Origin: Flavobacterium sp.
Lineage (GTDB): Bacteria > Bacteroidota > Bacteroidia > Flavobacteriales > Flavobacteriaceae
Length of the DNA stretch: 64,000 nucleotides
Direction of reading: 5' to 3'
Assembly (NCBI RefSeq): GCF_017744675.1
Contig: NZ_JAGIAV010000008.1
Location: forward strand, 124,001 to 188,000
Shown one piece after another: positions 51,900 through 61,355 of the stretch. Positions within the stretch are counted from its first letter, which is position 1; each line of letters opens with the position of its first letter. Position numbers and translations under genes: made by a program. Below the pieces are notes generated by a model. That model saw only the letters and a program-made list of their open reading frames with translations, searched no databases and was not told the origin of the DNA.

Positions 51900-52631
51900 A
51901 TGAGAAATTTAAACAATGTTCCTAAAGTTATTATGGAATCTAAAAGCATTGGGCATCCAATTAATTATAAATGGACAAAAAAGAAAATAAATAAACTTTT
52001 GGATCCTATTGAAGGCAATGAAGACCTTGAAGAAACCTTAATGCAAATAAACCATAAAGGTTCAATTGGTTTGACTGCCGCATTGTTGGAATGGGTTTAC
52101 TGGCGTTTTACAGGTTATAGCCAAGTAACAAATGACACACAAAAACGTCTTGAAGCGCTTTGGTGTTCTATTAACAATCGCGAGCAAACTAATCCTTTAT
52201 TATTTGACACCGATTTTGATATGCCTGCAGCAGGTTCTGTTAATGGCGCACTTTGGATCGCGTTAATGAATGTGAGAATGATAGATGTAAGATACCGCAA
52301 AGGATCTTACTTTCTACAAAATGAACTTGTAGGGTTAGCATTGCTAGCGCGTCATATTACACCAAAAAAGAAAAAATTCGATAACTGGTTTGCACAAACT
52401 ATTATTAAATTAACTCATTCACATCCTAATCCATACAAAAACGAAAAATTGGATGAAAGCGACGAAGCGGTATACGATTCGTCACACGAACCAGTAATTT
52501 GCAGAGAATTTTTCTTTGATGAAAATTTCAAATATTCAGTTGAAGCATCAGAAAATGCAATTCATGCTTTCATTGACAATTTAGATCTTAAAGCAAATAG
52601 CTTTTTAAATCTTCCCAAAAAAGCTTCATAA
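51900..52631 (+). CDS. Conserved-looking hypothetical protein
   Basis: The 243 residues are soluble with no signal peptide or membrane span. I do not recognise the family. Features: a Trp-rich middle (LLEWVYWRFTGYSQ), acidic stretches (DESDEAVYD), and ISKS-free, mostly helical sequence. It is a single gene between pruA and rsmG with its own hairpin terminator. No motif supports a function. Confidence 0.6.
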   Translation: MRNLNNVPKVIMESKSIGHPINYKWTKKKINKLLDPIEGNEDLEETLMQINHKGSIGLTAALLEWVYWRFTGYSQVTNDTQKRLEALWCSINNREQTNPLLFDTDFDMPAAGSVNGALWIALMNVRMIDVRYRKGSYFLQNELVGLALLARHITPKKKKFDNWFAQTIIKLTHSHPNPYKNEKLDESDEAVYDSSHEPVICREFFFDENFKYSVEASENAIHAFIDNLDLKANSFLNLPKKAS

Positions 52632-52655
52632 TTTAAGCTATAGTTTTGTTCAAAA

Positions 52656-52690
52656 AAATAACCCGTTTAGAAATTCTAATCGGGTTATTT
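52656..52690. terminator. Bidirectional terminator between the hypothetical gene and rsmG
   Basis: A 10-bp stem AAATAACCCG/CGGGTTATTT with a 15-nt loop is flanked by A- and T-runs. Confidence 0.7.
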
Positions 52691-52694
52691 AATA

Positions 52695-53324
52695 TTAAGA
52701 TTTAAATTTTAAAGGAAGATGAACTACCTTTTTGGTTTCAAAAAATTCATCTTCGAAATAATCAGCCAAATCATATAAAGTGGCATTCGGAAAATCTTTT
52801 AATTCTTCGGCTAAATCACCACCTTTTAAATAAAGGATTCCATTTTTAAGAATGTGTTTGTGCTGTTTTTTGATTTTATCATTAATCCACGAAACAAAAT
52901 CTGGCATATTGGTAACAGCACGGCTCACAATAAAATCAAAATCGCCTTTTACCAATTCAGCACGCTTTTGTTCTGCTTTTACGTTCTTTAATTCTAATGC
53001 ATCAACAACACCTTGAACTACTTTTATTTTTTTTGCGATAACATCAATTAAATAAAAACGCGTTTCAGGAAAAAGAATCGCTAACGGAATTCCAGGAAAA
53101 CCTCCTCCCGTTCCAACATCTAAAACCGTTGTTCCAGGTTCGAACTTCATGACCTTAGCAATTCCTAATGAATGCAAAATGTGTTTTGTATATAATGAAT
53201 CGATGTCTTTGCGAGAAATAACATTGATTTTTTCATTCCAATCGTGGTATAAAAAGTCTAATTTTTGAAATTGTTCGATTTGAAGATCCGTCAAATCTGG
53301 AAAATATTTCAATATCTCATCCAT
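52695..53324 (-). CDS. rsmG: RsmG, 16S rRNA G527 N7-methyltransferase
   Basis: RsmG (GidB) methylates G527 of 16S rRNA; loss gives low-level streptomycin resistance. The 209 residues show KINVISRKD, VLDVGTGGGFPGIPLAILFPE (SAM loop), FDFIVSRAVTNM and ILYLKGGD. The length is typical. Confidence 0.95.
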   Translation of the reverse strand: MDEILKYFPDLTDLQIEQFQKLDFLYHDWNEKINVISRKDIDSLYTKHILHSLGIAKVMKFEPGTTVLDVGTGGGFPGIPLAILFPETRFYLIDVIAKKIKVVQGVVDALELKNVKAEQKRAELVKGDFDFIVSRAVTNMPDFVSWINDKIKKQHKHILKNGILYLKGGDLAEELKDFPNATLYDLADYFEDEFFETKKVVHLPLKFKS

Positions 53325-53340
53325 TGCTATAATTTTTTAA

Positions 53341-53348
53341 CAAAAGTA
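53341..53348 (-). promoter_or_regulatory. -7 element for rsmG
   Basis: The minus strand reads TACTTTTG (TAnnTTTG), 17 bases before the rsmG ATG. Confidence 0.5.
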
Positions 53349-53403
53349 CTACTTTACGATTGAAATATTTAACTCAATTTTGCAAATTGAAAATTTATAA
53401 TAA

Positions 53404-53411
53404 TTACCTTT
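53404..53411 (+). promoter_or_regulatory. -7 element for the desaturase
   Basis: TACCTTTG matches TAnnTTTG, 20 bases before the ATG at 53432. Confidence 0.5.
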
Positions 53412-53431
53412 GAAACCTATTTAAATTAATT

Positions 53432-54529
53432 ATGAATAACACTGCTCCTACTTTTGCACGGCAAGACAATTTAAAGTTTTTTAGAACGCTTAACTCACGC
53501 GTAAACAATTACTTTAAAGAAAATAATATCAAAAAGACCGGAAACTGGCAGTTACACTTAAAAGCCGTTATTCTATTTGCTGTTTTTTTAACTCCATACT
53601 TTTTAATCCTTACGCTTAACATGCCTTTTTGGGTGATGTTGCTTTTATCAATCGTAATCGGAATTGGAATGGCGGGTGTTGGAATGAATGTAATGCATGA
53701 TGGCAATCACGGATCATATTCTACTAAAAACTGGATCAATAAATTCATGGGCGGAACTATTTATGTTCTAGCAGGAAACGTATACAACTGGCAAGTACAG
53801 CACAATGTTTTGCACCATACTTATACTAATATTCCAGGACATGATGAAGACTTGGATGCAGGACGAATTATTCGTTTTACTGAACATGCTAAATGGTATC
53901 GTTTTCACCGTTTTCAGCACTATTATTCTGTTTTCTTATACGGTCTACTGACATTTAACTGGGCTCTGACAACAGATTTCAGACAAATGCGTACTTATTT
54001 GAAAAGAAAACTATCTTATGGAGAACCAAAAAGCCCTAAGATTCTTTGGACAACTTTGATCATCACAAAAATGATTTATATTTCTATCTGGATTGTTCTT
54101 CCTATTTTAATCGGAATTACATGGTGGAAAGTACTTCTAGGCTTTTTCGTGATGCATTACACTGCTGGATTAATTCTAAGCGTTGTGTTCCAATTAGCGC
54201 ACGTTGTAGATCATACCACAAACCCAACTCCAAACGAATTAGGAGAAATGGACAATACTTGGGCAGTTCACCAATTGTATACTACAACTAATTTTGCTCC
54301 TAAAAATGCTATCGTGAATTGGTACACAGGCGGTTTAAATCATCAAATCGAACATCATATTTTCCCAAATATCAGTCATATTCATTACGGTAAAATTGCA
54401 AAAATTGTAAAAGAAACAGCAAAAGAATGCAATTTGCCTTATTACGAATATAAAACAATGCGAAGTGCCGTTGTTGCTCACTTTAAGCATTTACGCGAAT
54501 TGGGAATGAAACCAGAATTAGCAGTTTAG
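53432..54529 (+). CDS. Fatty acid desaturase (acyl-lipid/linoleoyl type)
   Basis: This is a membrane-bound di-iron desaturase of 365 residues. Four hydrophobic segments and the three His boxes are visible: HDGNHG, HNVLHH and HQIEHHIFP. The last is the QxxHH type found in front-end (delta-5/6-like) desaturases. The enzyme introduces a double bond in acyl chains, likely for membrane fluidity in the cold. Positional specificity cannot be read. No cytochrome b5 domain is fused. Confidence 0.9.
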   Translation: MNNTAPTFARQDNLKFFRTLNSRVNNYFKENNIKKTGNWQLHLKAVILFAVFLTPYFLILTLNMPFWVMLLLSIVIGIGMAGVGMNVMHDGNHGSYSTKNWINKFMGGTIYVLAGNVYNWQVQHNVLHHTYTNIPGHDEDLDAGRIIRFTEHAKWYRFHRFQHYYSVFLYGLLTFNWALTTDFRQMRTYLKRKLSYGEPKSPKILWTTLIITKMIYISIWIVLPILIGITWWKVLLGFFVMHYTAGLILSVVFQLAHVVDHTTNPTPNELGEMDNTWAVHQLYTTTNFAPKNAIVNWYTGGLNHQIEHHIFPNISHIHYGKIAKIVKETAKECNLPYYEYKTMRSAVVAHFKHLRELGMKPELAV

Positions 54530-54602
54530 AAACTAAAAAAATCTATTAATAATTAACCTTCCTTAAACAACAGCAAATTTAAGGACATTCAAAATTTTTA
54601 TA

Positions 54603-55793
54603 ATGAATCATATTCTTTCGGACAGAATCAACAACTTAGCAACTTCGCAAACATTGGCAATGGCCGCTTTAGCACGCGAACTAAAAGCACAAGGAAAAGA
54701 TATTATTAGTTTAAGTTTAGGTGAGCCTGACTTTAATACGCCAGACTTCATCAAAGAAGCAGTAAAAAAAGCAGTAGACGAAAATTACAGCACTTACTCG
54801 CCTGTTGAAGGATATTTAGAATTAAGAGAAGCAATTTGCAGAAAATTTAAAAGAGACAACGATTTAGAGTACAAACCAACTCAAATTGTAGTATCTACAG
54901 GAGCAAAACAATCTTTATACAACATTGCACAAGTAATGTTAAATGATGGTGACGAGGTAATTTTACCAGCACCTTACTGGGTTTCTTATTTTGAAATCGT
55001 AAAACTTTCTGGTGGAGTTCCAGTTGAAGTTCCAACATCTGTAGAAACAGATTTCAAAATGACACCAGAACAATTAGAAGCTGCAATCACACCAAAAACA
55101 AAAATGATGTGGTTTTCTTCTCCTTGTAATCCTTCAGGTTCTGTTTACAGCAGAGAAGAATTAACAGCTTTGGCTAAAGTTTTAGAAAAACACCCAAATA
55201 TTTACGTAGTTTCAGATGAAATCTATGAGCACATCAATTTCTCAGGAACTTTCTGCAGTATCGGTTCAATCCCAGGAATGTTGGAAAAAACAATTACAGT
55301 AAACGGAGTTGCAAAAGCATTCGCAATGACAGGATACAGAATTGGTTATATTGGAGCCCCAGAATTTATCGCAAAAGCGTGTACAAAAATTCAAGGACAA
55401 GTAACTTCAGGAGCAAATTCTGTTGCACAAAGAGCTACAATCACTGCAGTAGATGCTGATCCAAGCGTGTTAAACCATATGGTTGAAGCTTTCCACGGAC
55501 GTAGAGATTTAGTTGTTGGATTATTGAAAGAAATTCCAGGAGTAAAAATCAACGTTCCAGAAGGAGCATTCTACGTATTCCCAGACGTTTCTTCTTTCTT
55601 CGGAAAAACATTAAAAGGACACGAAATTAAAGATGCAAACGACGTTTCGATGTATCTTTTAGCAGAAGCAAACGTTGCAACAGTAACAGGAGACGCTTTC
55701 GGAAATCCAAACTGTATTCGTTTCTCTTACGCAACAAGCAACGACATTTTAAAAGAAGCATTACGCAGAATCAAAGAAGCTTTGACTGCATAA
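54603..55793 (+). CDS. Aspartate aminotransferase-like PLP enzyme (class I)
   Basis: The 396 residues match the aspartate aminotransferase family AspB type. Seen: SLGEPDFNTP, STGAKQSLYNI, FSSPCNPSGSVYSREEL and the Schiff-base Lys in NGVAKAFAMTGYRIGYIGAP. FYVFPDVSSFFG and RFSYATSN also fit. The most likely reaction is Asp + 2-oxoglutarate to oxaloacetate + Glu, but related enzymes act on other amino acids. Ends in a strong terminator. Confidence 0.9.
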   Translation: MNHILSDRINNLATSQTLAMAALARELKAQGKDIISLSLGEPDFNTPDFIKEAVKKAVDENYSTYSPVEGYLELREAICRKFKRDNDLEYKPTQIVVSTGAKQSLYNIAQVMLNDGDEVILPAPYWVSYFEIVKLSGGVPVEVPTSVETDFKMTPEQLEAAITPKTKMMWFSSPCNPSGSVYSREELTALAKVLEKHPNIYVVSDEIYEHINFSGTFCSIGSIPGMLEKTITVNGVAKAFAMTGYRIGYIGAPEFIAKACTKIQGQVTSGANSVAQRATITAVDADPSVLNHMVEAFHGRRDLVVGLLKEIPGVKINVPEGAFYVFPDVSSFFGKTLKGHEIKDANDVSMYLLAEANVATVTGDAFGNPNCIRFSYATSNDILKEALRRIKEALTA

Positions 55794-55811
55794 CCATATT
55801 CTAAGTTTTAT

Positions 55812-55867
55812 AAAAACGGCTTAAGGTTCAAAAGTTTCATCACTTTTATACTTTAAGCCGTTTTTTT
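55812..55867 (+). terminator. Terminator after the aminotransferase
   Basis: The stem AAAAACGGCTTAA/TTAAGCCGTTTTT encloses a 28-nt loop, with a T-run. Confidence 0.8.
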
Positions 55868-55911
55868 ATTGAATTTATTTAGGCGAATCAAAGCATCTAA
55901 AAAGTTTTTCT

Positions 55912-56964
55912 TTAGTCAATTAAAAGAGAAGCGATCTCTTTTGTAATAACAGTTGGAGAATTACATTCGCAATTACTCAAACCAACCACATAAATTTGAT
56001 CTGTTGGCTCATAAATTCCCATAGATTTAAAACCAAAAATACTTCCTCCGTGTTCACGAATTGTTTTACTTTTTACTTTTTCCAAATGCCAACCATATCC
56101 ATAATCTATATTTGTCCTATTATTTAGTTTATAATTTGTAAAAGCTTTTTCCCTATAATTTGGGCTTAATAATAAATTTCCGTTTAGTGCATTTTGCCAT
56201 TTTAGCAAATCATCTACAGTAGACATTATTGAACCAGAAGCATACGGTATAGAAAAACTGATATAGTTTGCATTTACATAACCACTTTTATCGCGATAGC
56301 CAGAAACTCTGTTTTTAATGATCCTATCATGACTTGCATAGTAACTATTTTCCATTCCAGCTTTGTTAAAAATGTTTTGAACTACAAAATCTTCATAAGT
56401 CTGTCCAGTCACAATTTCAATAATATACCCTAAAAGCGCATATCCAGAATTACAATATTTATATTCTTCGCCAGGTTTAAAATCCATCGGTTGATCCTTA
56501 AAAAAATCAACAAGCTCTTTTGGCGACAAATCTTCTCTTGCAATATCCTTAATAGACTTCATGCTTGTAAAATCTTTGATTCCAGAAGTATGTGTCAGTA
56601 AATGATGTATTGTAATCACATTTCCATGTGTTGGATAATCAGGAATAAATCTCGTAATTTCATCATCGAGCTTAAGTTTTCCTCTTTCAGCCAATATTAA
56701 AATAGAAATTGCCGTAAACTGTTTGGTCATAGATCCAATTTCGAAAACAAATTCAGGTTTCATTTTTACATTCATTTCTAAATCTGCCATTCCAAAAGCT
56801 TTTCTATAAATAACCTTTCCTTTTTTAACAGCCAAAAAAACAGCTCCCGGATTCTCAGATTTAAACTTAGAAGAAATTAAACTGTCGATTTTAGCTTCTA
56901 AATTTTGAGAAAATCCATTATGGAAAACTAAAAGAAGAATTATAAATTTTAAAATTGTTTTCAT
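55912..56964 (-). CDS. Serine hydrolase of the beta-lactamase/class C PBP family
   Basis: The 350 residues have a signal peptide (KFIILLLVFHNGFSQ). The active-site motifs are SMTK (S78-K81, EIGSMTKQF), YCN (EEYKYCNSGYALLG) and HGG (REHGGSIFG), the SxxK/YxN/HxG pattern. The family includes D,D-peptidases, esterases and class C beta-lactamases, so activity on beta-lactams is not implied. It faces away from the structured element at 57037-57126. Confidence 0.88.
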   Translation of the reverse strand: MKTILKFIILLLVFHNGFSQNLEAKIDSLISSKFKSENPGAVFLAVKKGKVIYRKAFGMADLEMNVKMKPEFVFEIGSMTKQFTAISILILAERGKLKLDDEITRFIPDYPTHGNVITIHHLLTHTSGIKDFTSMKSIKDIAREDLSPKELVDFFKDQPMDFKPGEEYKYCNSGYALLGYIIEIVTGQTYEDFVVQNIFNKAGMENSYYASHDRIIKNRVSGYRDKSGYVNANYISFSIPYASGSIMSTVDDLLKWQNALNGNLLLSPNYREKAFTNYKLNNRTNIDYGYGWHLEKVKSKTIREHGGSIFGFKSMGIYEPTDQIYVVGLSNCECNSPTVITKEIASLLID

Positions 56965-57036
56965 GTAATAATTGATTAATGATTGATTTTCATTTTGACG
57001 ACAAAATCAAACATTGGGTTACAATTTAAATTACAA

Positions 57037-57126
57037 GGGCGTGTTTCGCCGCGGCGAATCGGGCTATCCGCTATATCTTTTATGGTGAACCCCACCATAA
57101 AAGGATACCGCTCCTATCCCTCACGC
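57037..57126. repeat. GC-rich folded element of unknown type
   Basis: GCGTG at 57039-57043 pairs with CACGC at 57122-57126, closing the element. Inside are a 14-bp perfect palindrome (TTCGCCGCGGCGAA, 57045-57058) and a long arm with an 11-bp stem CTTTTATGGTG/CACCATAAAAG (57077-57087, 57093-57103; loop AACCC). Further out GGG/CCC, TA/TA, GC/GC and TATC/GATA pair, separated by symmetric internal loops. It is GC-rich relative to its AT-rich spacer. It may be an RNA-forming element (a cis-RNA or the RNA of a mobile unit). Confidence 0.75.
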
Positions 57127-57321
57127 AAAACGGTAAACAAGAATTGTCGTTTTTTAAAAAGAAAAAATTTGTTCAAATTAATTTAAATCTGCGTGAAACT
57201 TTTTTCAGAGTTTCAAAATTTCCATTCCACAATATTATAAAACCCCGCTTGTAATCCTGTAAAACAAACCACTTTATAATTGTAAACTTTGTAACATATT
57301 AATTTCAAAAAATTATATGTC
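57127..57321. other. AT-rich leader region before the DUF2383 gene
   Basis: After the folded element the spacer is AT-rich. AAACTTTG near 57286 is a weak -7-like match, one base short of TAnnTTTG. I see no other gene or hairpin. Confidence 0.4.
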
Positions 57322-57777
57322 ATGACACATGCAGAAGAAACCACCACAGAAACAATTAAAACCTTAGAAGGATTAATTTCAATTCTTGAAGATGGAAAAC
57401 TAGGATATACAGATGCAGCAGAGCATGTAGAAAATCCCGCAATAAAAACCGATTTCCTTGAATATGCCCGCGAAAGAGCTTTATTTATTGTAGAGTTACA
57501 AAACCAAATCAACAAACTAGGAAAATCTACAGATACTTCTGGCGGAGGTCCGCTTGGAGCTTTACACCGTACTTGGATTGATATCAAGTCAGCTTTTACA
57601 GGAGGTGATACCGAAGCCATTATAAACGCCTGCATTACTGGAGAAGAAGCCGCAATTGAAAAATATAAAAAGGCACTCGAAGAAAATCACCTAGAACACG
57701 AACAGATTTACATCGTTTCAAAACAATTGAACAGTATTCAAAATACTTTATCACAAATTAAAATGAGAGCAAATTAA
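57322..57777 (+). CDS. PA2169-like four-helix-bundle protein (DUF2383)
   Basis: The 151 residues are predicted as four helices, ferritin-like: TTETIKTLEGLISILEDGKLGYTDAAEHV, then ARERALFIVELQNQINKLGK, then TDTEAIINACITGEEAAIEKYKKALE, then HEQIYIVSKQLNSIQNTL. This is the pattern of the DUF2383/PA2169 group. Function is unknown; conserved Glu and His could bind a metal pair. It ends in a strong terminator. Confidence 0.85.
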   Translation: MTHAEETTTETIKTLEGLISILEDGKLGYTDAAEHVENPAIKTDFLEYARERALFIVELQNQINKLGKSTDTSGGGPLGALHRTWIDIKSAFTGGDTEAIINACITGEEAAIEKYKKALEENHLEHEQIYIVSKQLNSIQNTLSQIKMRAN

Positions 57778-57803
57778 TCGATCGATTCATGCTTTTTTTT
57801 TGA

Positions 57804-57838
57804 GAACTGCTCGGTCTTCGGATCGGGCGGTTTTTTTA
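57804..57838 (+). terminator. Terminator after the DUF2383 gene
   Basis: ACTGCTCG pairs with CGGGCGGT (two G-U pairs) and is followed by seven Ts. Confidence 0.75.
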
Positions 57839-57898
57839 TTTTGAGCTTAAATAAAAACCTTTTTCTTGACATTAGGAAAATGGTAGAAACAGAATCAA

Positions 57899-57942
57899 GT
57901 TCCGAAGGAACGAATCATTTTGAAGCAACGGATTTTGATCCG
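57899..57942. repeat. Two short palindromes in the DUF2383-U32 spacer
   Basis: GTTCC-GAA-GGAAC (57899-57911) and CGGAT-TTTG-ATCCG (57929-57942) are small GC-rich stems in a 308-bp AT-rich spacer that holds no gene. They resemble the REP-like units near 21727. Confidence 0.6.
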
Positions 57943-58085
57943 TGGTAAGGAAAACAACACCATTATCATTCCATATTAAGTTAACAATTTCAAAAAAAAC
58001 GCTTCAGGACTAGCAAACTCAAATAATTTATTAGACCTTTGCACACTTTTTTTCGTGAATACCACAAAAGGCTAAAGTTTTAGAA

Positions 58086-59954
58086 ATGAAGAAGAAAATA
58101 GAAATATTAGCTCCAGCAAGAGATTTAATCGGCGGAATGGCAGCTATTAACAGCGGTGCCGATGCAGTATATATTGGTGCACCACAATTTGGAGCACGTT
58201 CTAATGCCAACAATTCTATTGAAGATGTTGCTGCATTAGTAAAATATGCTCACTTATTTAATGCTCAAGTTTTTGTGGTAATGAATACCATTTTATACGA
58301 CAACGAATTAGAAACGTGTCGTGCCATGATTTGGGAATTATACGATATTGGCGTAGATGCCTTGATTATTCAAGACATGGCGATTATGGAAATGGACTTG
58401 CCTCCTATCGTACTTCACGCCAGCACACAAGCCAACAACCGTGACGCAGATAAAATCAAATTTCTTAAAGATGCCGGAATCAAACGTGTGGTTTTAGCAC
58501 GTGAATTAAACTTGCATCAAATCAAACAAATCTACGATCACGCTGATGTTGAACTAGAATTCTTTGTAACTGGTGCATTATGTGTATCATTCAGCGGAAA
58601 CTGTTATATGAGTGTAGCAAACGGAGAACGTAGCGCTAACCGTGGTTCTTGCGCTCAAAACTGTCGTTTACCTTATAACTTAATTGACGGAAACGGAGAT
58701 ACTTTAATCCGAAACAGTCACTTGCTTTCGATTAAAGATTTAGACGTTTCAGATCAGATACCGAATTTGATTGAAGCTGGAATCGTTTCTTTCAAAATTG
58801 AAGGACGTCTTAAAGATGTAGCTTACGTTAAAAACAATGTATCTTACTTACGCCAAAAATTAGATAGCTTTTTAGAAGGAAGCGATAAATATACTAAGGC
58901 TTCTTCTGGAAAATGTACGTATACTTTCGATTCAACTTTAAGCAGAACTTTTAACCGTGGTTATACCGATTATTTCGTAAACGAAAGACACGCTAGTATT
59001 GGTTCTTGGGAAAGTCCAAAATCAAAAGGACAATATATTGGTAAATTAATCCGTACTATTGGAGACGCTTACGAAATTGAAAATGGCGAATTGTTAAACA
59101 ACGGTGACGGACTCTGTTTCATCAACGAAAATAACGAAGCTGACGGAATTTACGTAAACAAAGCCGAAAATGGAAAAGTTTATCCAAACGTTTTAAAAGA
59201 AATCAAAGACGGAACTTTCATTTACCGTAACAACGATACTGCTTTCATCAAAATTGTTGAAAGAGAAGACAGTGCGATCCGTAAAATCGGAACGACTTTA
59301 TTACTTACCGAAAACGAAAATGGTTTCGAATTAATCGCAACCGACGAAGACGGAAATGTAAGCACAGTAAAATTAGAGCACGCAAAAGAACCGACAAAAA
59401 CTGGCGAATCAATCGAAGAAAACATTAAAGTTCAATTGGCAAAAACAGGTTTCACCCCTTACAGCGCCGATGAAATCAATGTAATGTTTACTCAAAACTG
59501 GTTCCTTCCTATTTCAAAAATCAACGAAATGAGAAGAAATGTTTTCGAACAATTATCAGAAATTCGTCTGGCAAATTACAAACGTGAAGAACACCAATTG
59601 GTAAAAACGTCACATCCTTATCCAGAAACTAAACTGGATTTTATGTACAACGTTTCGAACAAAACGGCTCGTAAATTCTACGAACGTCACGGTGTTACCG
59701 AAATTGAAAAAGCATTTGAATTACAATGGGATCCAGGAAAATCTCGTGTAATGACCACAAAATATTGCATCAAATACGAATTAAAAAAATGTCCGATACA
59801 CCAAAAAGATATTGTGGGTGTTAAGGTTAAAGAACCTTTGGTTTTAAAACAGGGCGAATTGGAATACAAATTAAAATTCAACTGCAAACCCTGCGAAATG
59901 GAAATCTGGGAAAAAGATGCCGAATTTGAGATTGAAGAAGATCAATTTCATTAA
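58086..59954 (+). CDS. Peptidase U32 family protein (TrhP/RlhA-like)
   Basis: The 622 residues carry the U32 core (KIEILAPARDLIGGMAAINSGADAVYIGAPQFGAR) and the Cys cluster of SGNCYMSVANGERSANRGSCAQNCRLPY, with later FNCKPCEME. E. coli relatives TrhP (YegQ) and RlhA hydroxylate tRNA uridine 34 or 23S C2501; the old name is collagenase-like protease. The length favours the RlhA-sized class with a C-terminal extension. Which RNA is modified is not decided. Confidence 0.85.
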   Translation: MKKKIEILAPARDLIGGMAAINSGADAVYIGAPQFGARSNANNSIEDVAALVKYAHLFNAQVFVVMNTILYDNELETCRAMIWELYDIGVDALIIQDMAIMEMDLPPIVLHASTQANNRDADKIKFLKDAGIKRVVLARELNLHQIKQIYDHADVELEFFVTGALCVSFSGNCYMSVANGERSANRGSCAQNCRLPYNLIDGNGDTLIRNSHLLSIKDLDVSDQIPNLIEAGIVSFKIEGRLKDVAYVKNNVSYLRQKLDSFLEGSDKYTKASSGKCTYTFDSTLSRTFNRGYTDYFVNERHASIGSWESPKSKGQYIGKLIRTIGDAYEIENGELLNNGDGLCFINENNEADGIYVNKAENGKVYPNVLKEIKDGTFIYRNNDTAFIKIVEREDSAIRKIGTTLLLTENENGFELIATDEDGNVSTVKLEHAKEPTKTGESIEENIKVQLAKTGFTPYSADEINVMFTQNWFLPISKINEMRRNVFEQLSEIRLANYKREEHQLVKTSHPYPETKLDFMYNVSNKTARKFYERHGVTEIEKAFELQWDPGKSRVMTTKYCIKYELKKCPIHQKDIVGVKVKEPLVLKQGELEYKLKFNCKPCEMEIWEKDAEFEIEEDQFH

Positions 59955-59971
59955 TTTTATTTTAACCGCAG

Positions 59972-60110
59972 AGTTTTTTTACCGCAAAGGCACAAAGAAT
60001 TACGCAAAGTTCGCAAAGATTAATTAAAATCTTTGCGAACTTTTTCTTTTACTTAAAAACAAAACTTAGCGCTCTTAGCATATTCCTTTGCGAACTTTGC
60101 GGTTAAATTA
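59972..60110. repeat. CGCAAAG-word inverted repeats between U32 and purT
   Basis: AAAGTTCGCAAAGATT (60006-60021) and AATCTTTGCGAACTTT (60028-60043) are perfectly complementary over 16 bp with a 6-nt loop. An outer pair TTAACCGC (59972-59979) and GCGGTTAA (60099-60106) encloses it. The same CGCAAAG word makes the hairpin at 41344-41410. Confidence 0.8.
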
Positions 60111-60192
60111 ATCTGCAAAATCAAGAGACAAACTTTGCGGTTAAAAGAAGCTTTTTCTTTACTTTTACTACGCAACAATACACTACTCCAAA

Positions 60193-61353
60193 ATGAAAAT
60201 ATTACTTCTCGGTTCAGGCGAATTAGGCAAAGAATTTGTCATTGCCGCACAACGAATCGGACAAACTATAATTGCAGTTGACAGTTACGAAAATGCACCA
60301 GCCATGCAAGTTGCACACGGATTTGAAGTCATTAATATGCTTGACGGCGAAGCTCTTGACCGAATTGTAGCAAAACACAAACCTGATTTTATTGTTCCCG
60401 AAATAGAAGCCATTCGCACCGAACGTTTTTACGATTACGAAAAACAAGGCATCACAGTTGTTCCTTCAGCGAAAGCGGCCAACTTTACCATGAACCGTAA
60501 AGCTATTCGCGATTTAGCAGCAAAAGAACTCGGATTACGAACAGCAAAATACCAATACGCAACATCGGCAGAAGAATTACAAAAAGCGGTTCAGAAAGTC
60601 GGAATTCCGTGTGTGGTTAAACCTTTAATGTCTTCTTCTGGAAAAGGACAATCGACAATCAAATCGGAAAGTGATATCGAAAAAGCCTGGCAATACGCCG
60701 TTGCAGGTTCGCGTGGCGATGTTATCGAAGTGATTGTAGAAGCTTTTGTAGACTTCCATTCAGAAATTACACTTTTAACGATTACTCAAAATAATAATCC
60801 AACATTATTCTGCTCGCCAATTGGTCACAGACAAGAAAGAGGCGATTATCAAGAAAGCTGGCAACCAGCTTTGGTTTCAGAAAAAGATCTATACGAAGCT
60901 CAGGATATGGCCGAAAAAATTACCGAAGCGCTTGGCGGTGCCGGACTTTTTGGTGTTGAATTTTTCCTGACAAACGAAGGCGTTTATTTCTCTGAACTTT
61001 CACCACGTCCGCATGACACGGGGATGGTAACTTTAGCAGGAACGCAAAATTTCAACGAATTCGAATTGCATTTACGAGCGATTTTAAGTCTGCCAATTTT
61101 CGAAATTACTCTAGAAAAAGCTGGAGCTAGCGCTGTAATTTTAGCATCAGAAGATTCGACAAATCCAACTTTTACCGGAATCGAAAAAGTAGCCGCTTTA
61201 CCCAAAACCGATTTTAGGATTTTTGGAAAACCAACTTCAAGACCTTACCGAAGAATGGGAGTCGTTTTAAGTCACGATACACTTTCAACTCCAATTAATG
61301 AAGTAATAGAACGTGCCAAAGAAACCGCAAAATTAATAACTGTAAACTTGTAG
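60193..61353 (+). CDS. purT: PurT, formate-dependent GAR transformylase
   Basis: PurT converts GAR to FGAR with ATP and formate. The 386 residues are an ATP-grasp enzyme. Seen: MKILLLGSGELGKEFVIAAQRIG, KPLMSSSGKGQS (ATP-grasp loop), IGHRQERGDYQESWQP and SPRPHDTGMVTL, the family signatures. Its 3' neighbour begins 2 nt after the stop, on the same strand. Confidence 0.95.
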   Translation: MKILLLGSGELGKEFVIAAQRIGQTIIAVDSYENAPAMQVAHGFEVINMLDGEALDRIVAKHKPDFIVPEIEAIRTERFYDYEKQGITVVPSAKAANFTMNRKAIRDLAAKELGLRTAKYQYATSAEELQKAVQKVGIPCVVKPLMSSSGKGQSTIKSESDIEKAWQYAVAGSRGDVIEVIVEAFVDFHSEITLLTITQNNNPTLFCSPIGHRQERGDYQESWQPALVSEKDLYEAQDMAEKITEALGGAGLFGVEFFLTNEGVYFSELSPRPHDTGMVTLAGTQNFNEFELHLRAILSLPIFEITLEKAGASAVILASEDSTNPTFTGIEKVAALPKTDFRIFGKPTSRPYRRMGVVLSHDTLSTPINEVIERAKETAKLITVNL

Positions 61354-61355
61354 AT

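Noticed and set aside
57213..57635. 140-codon minus-strand frame over the DUF2383 gene
   Set aside because: The plus-strand frame has the four-helix pattern and a terminator; the minus frame has none of this.
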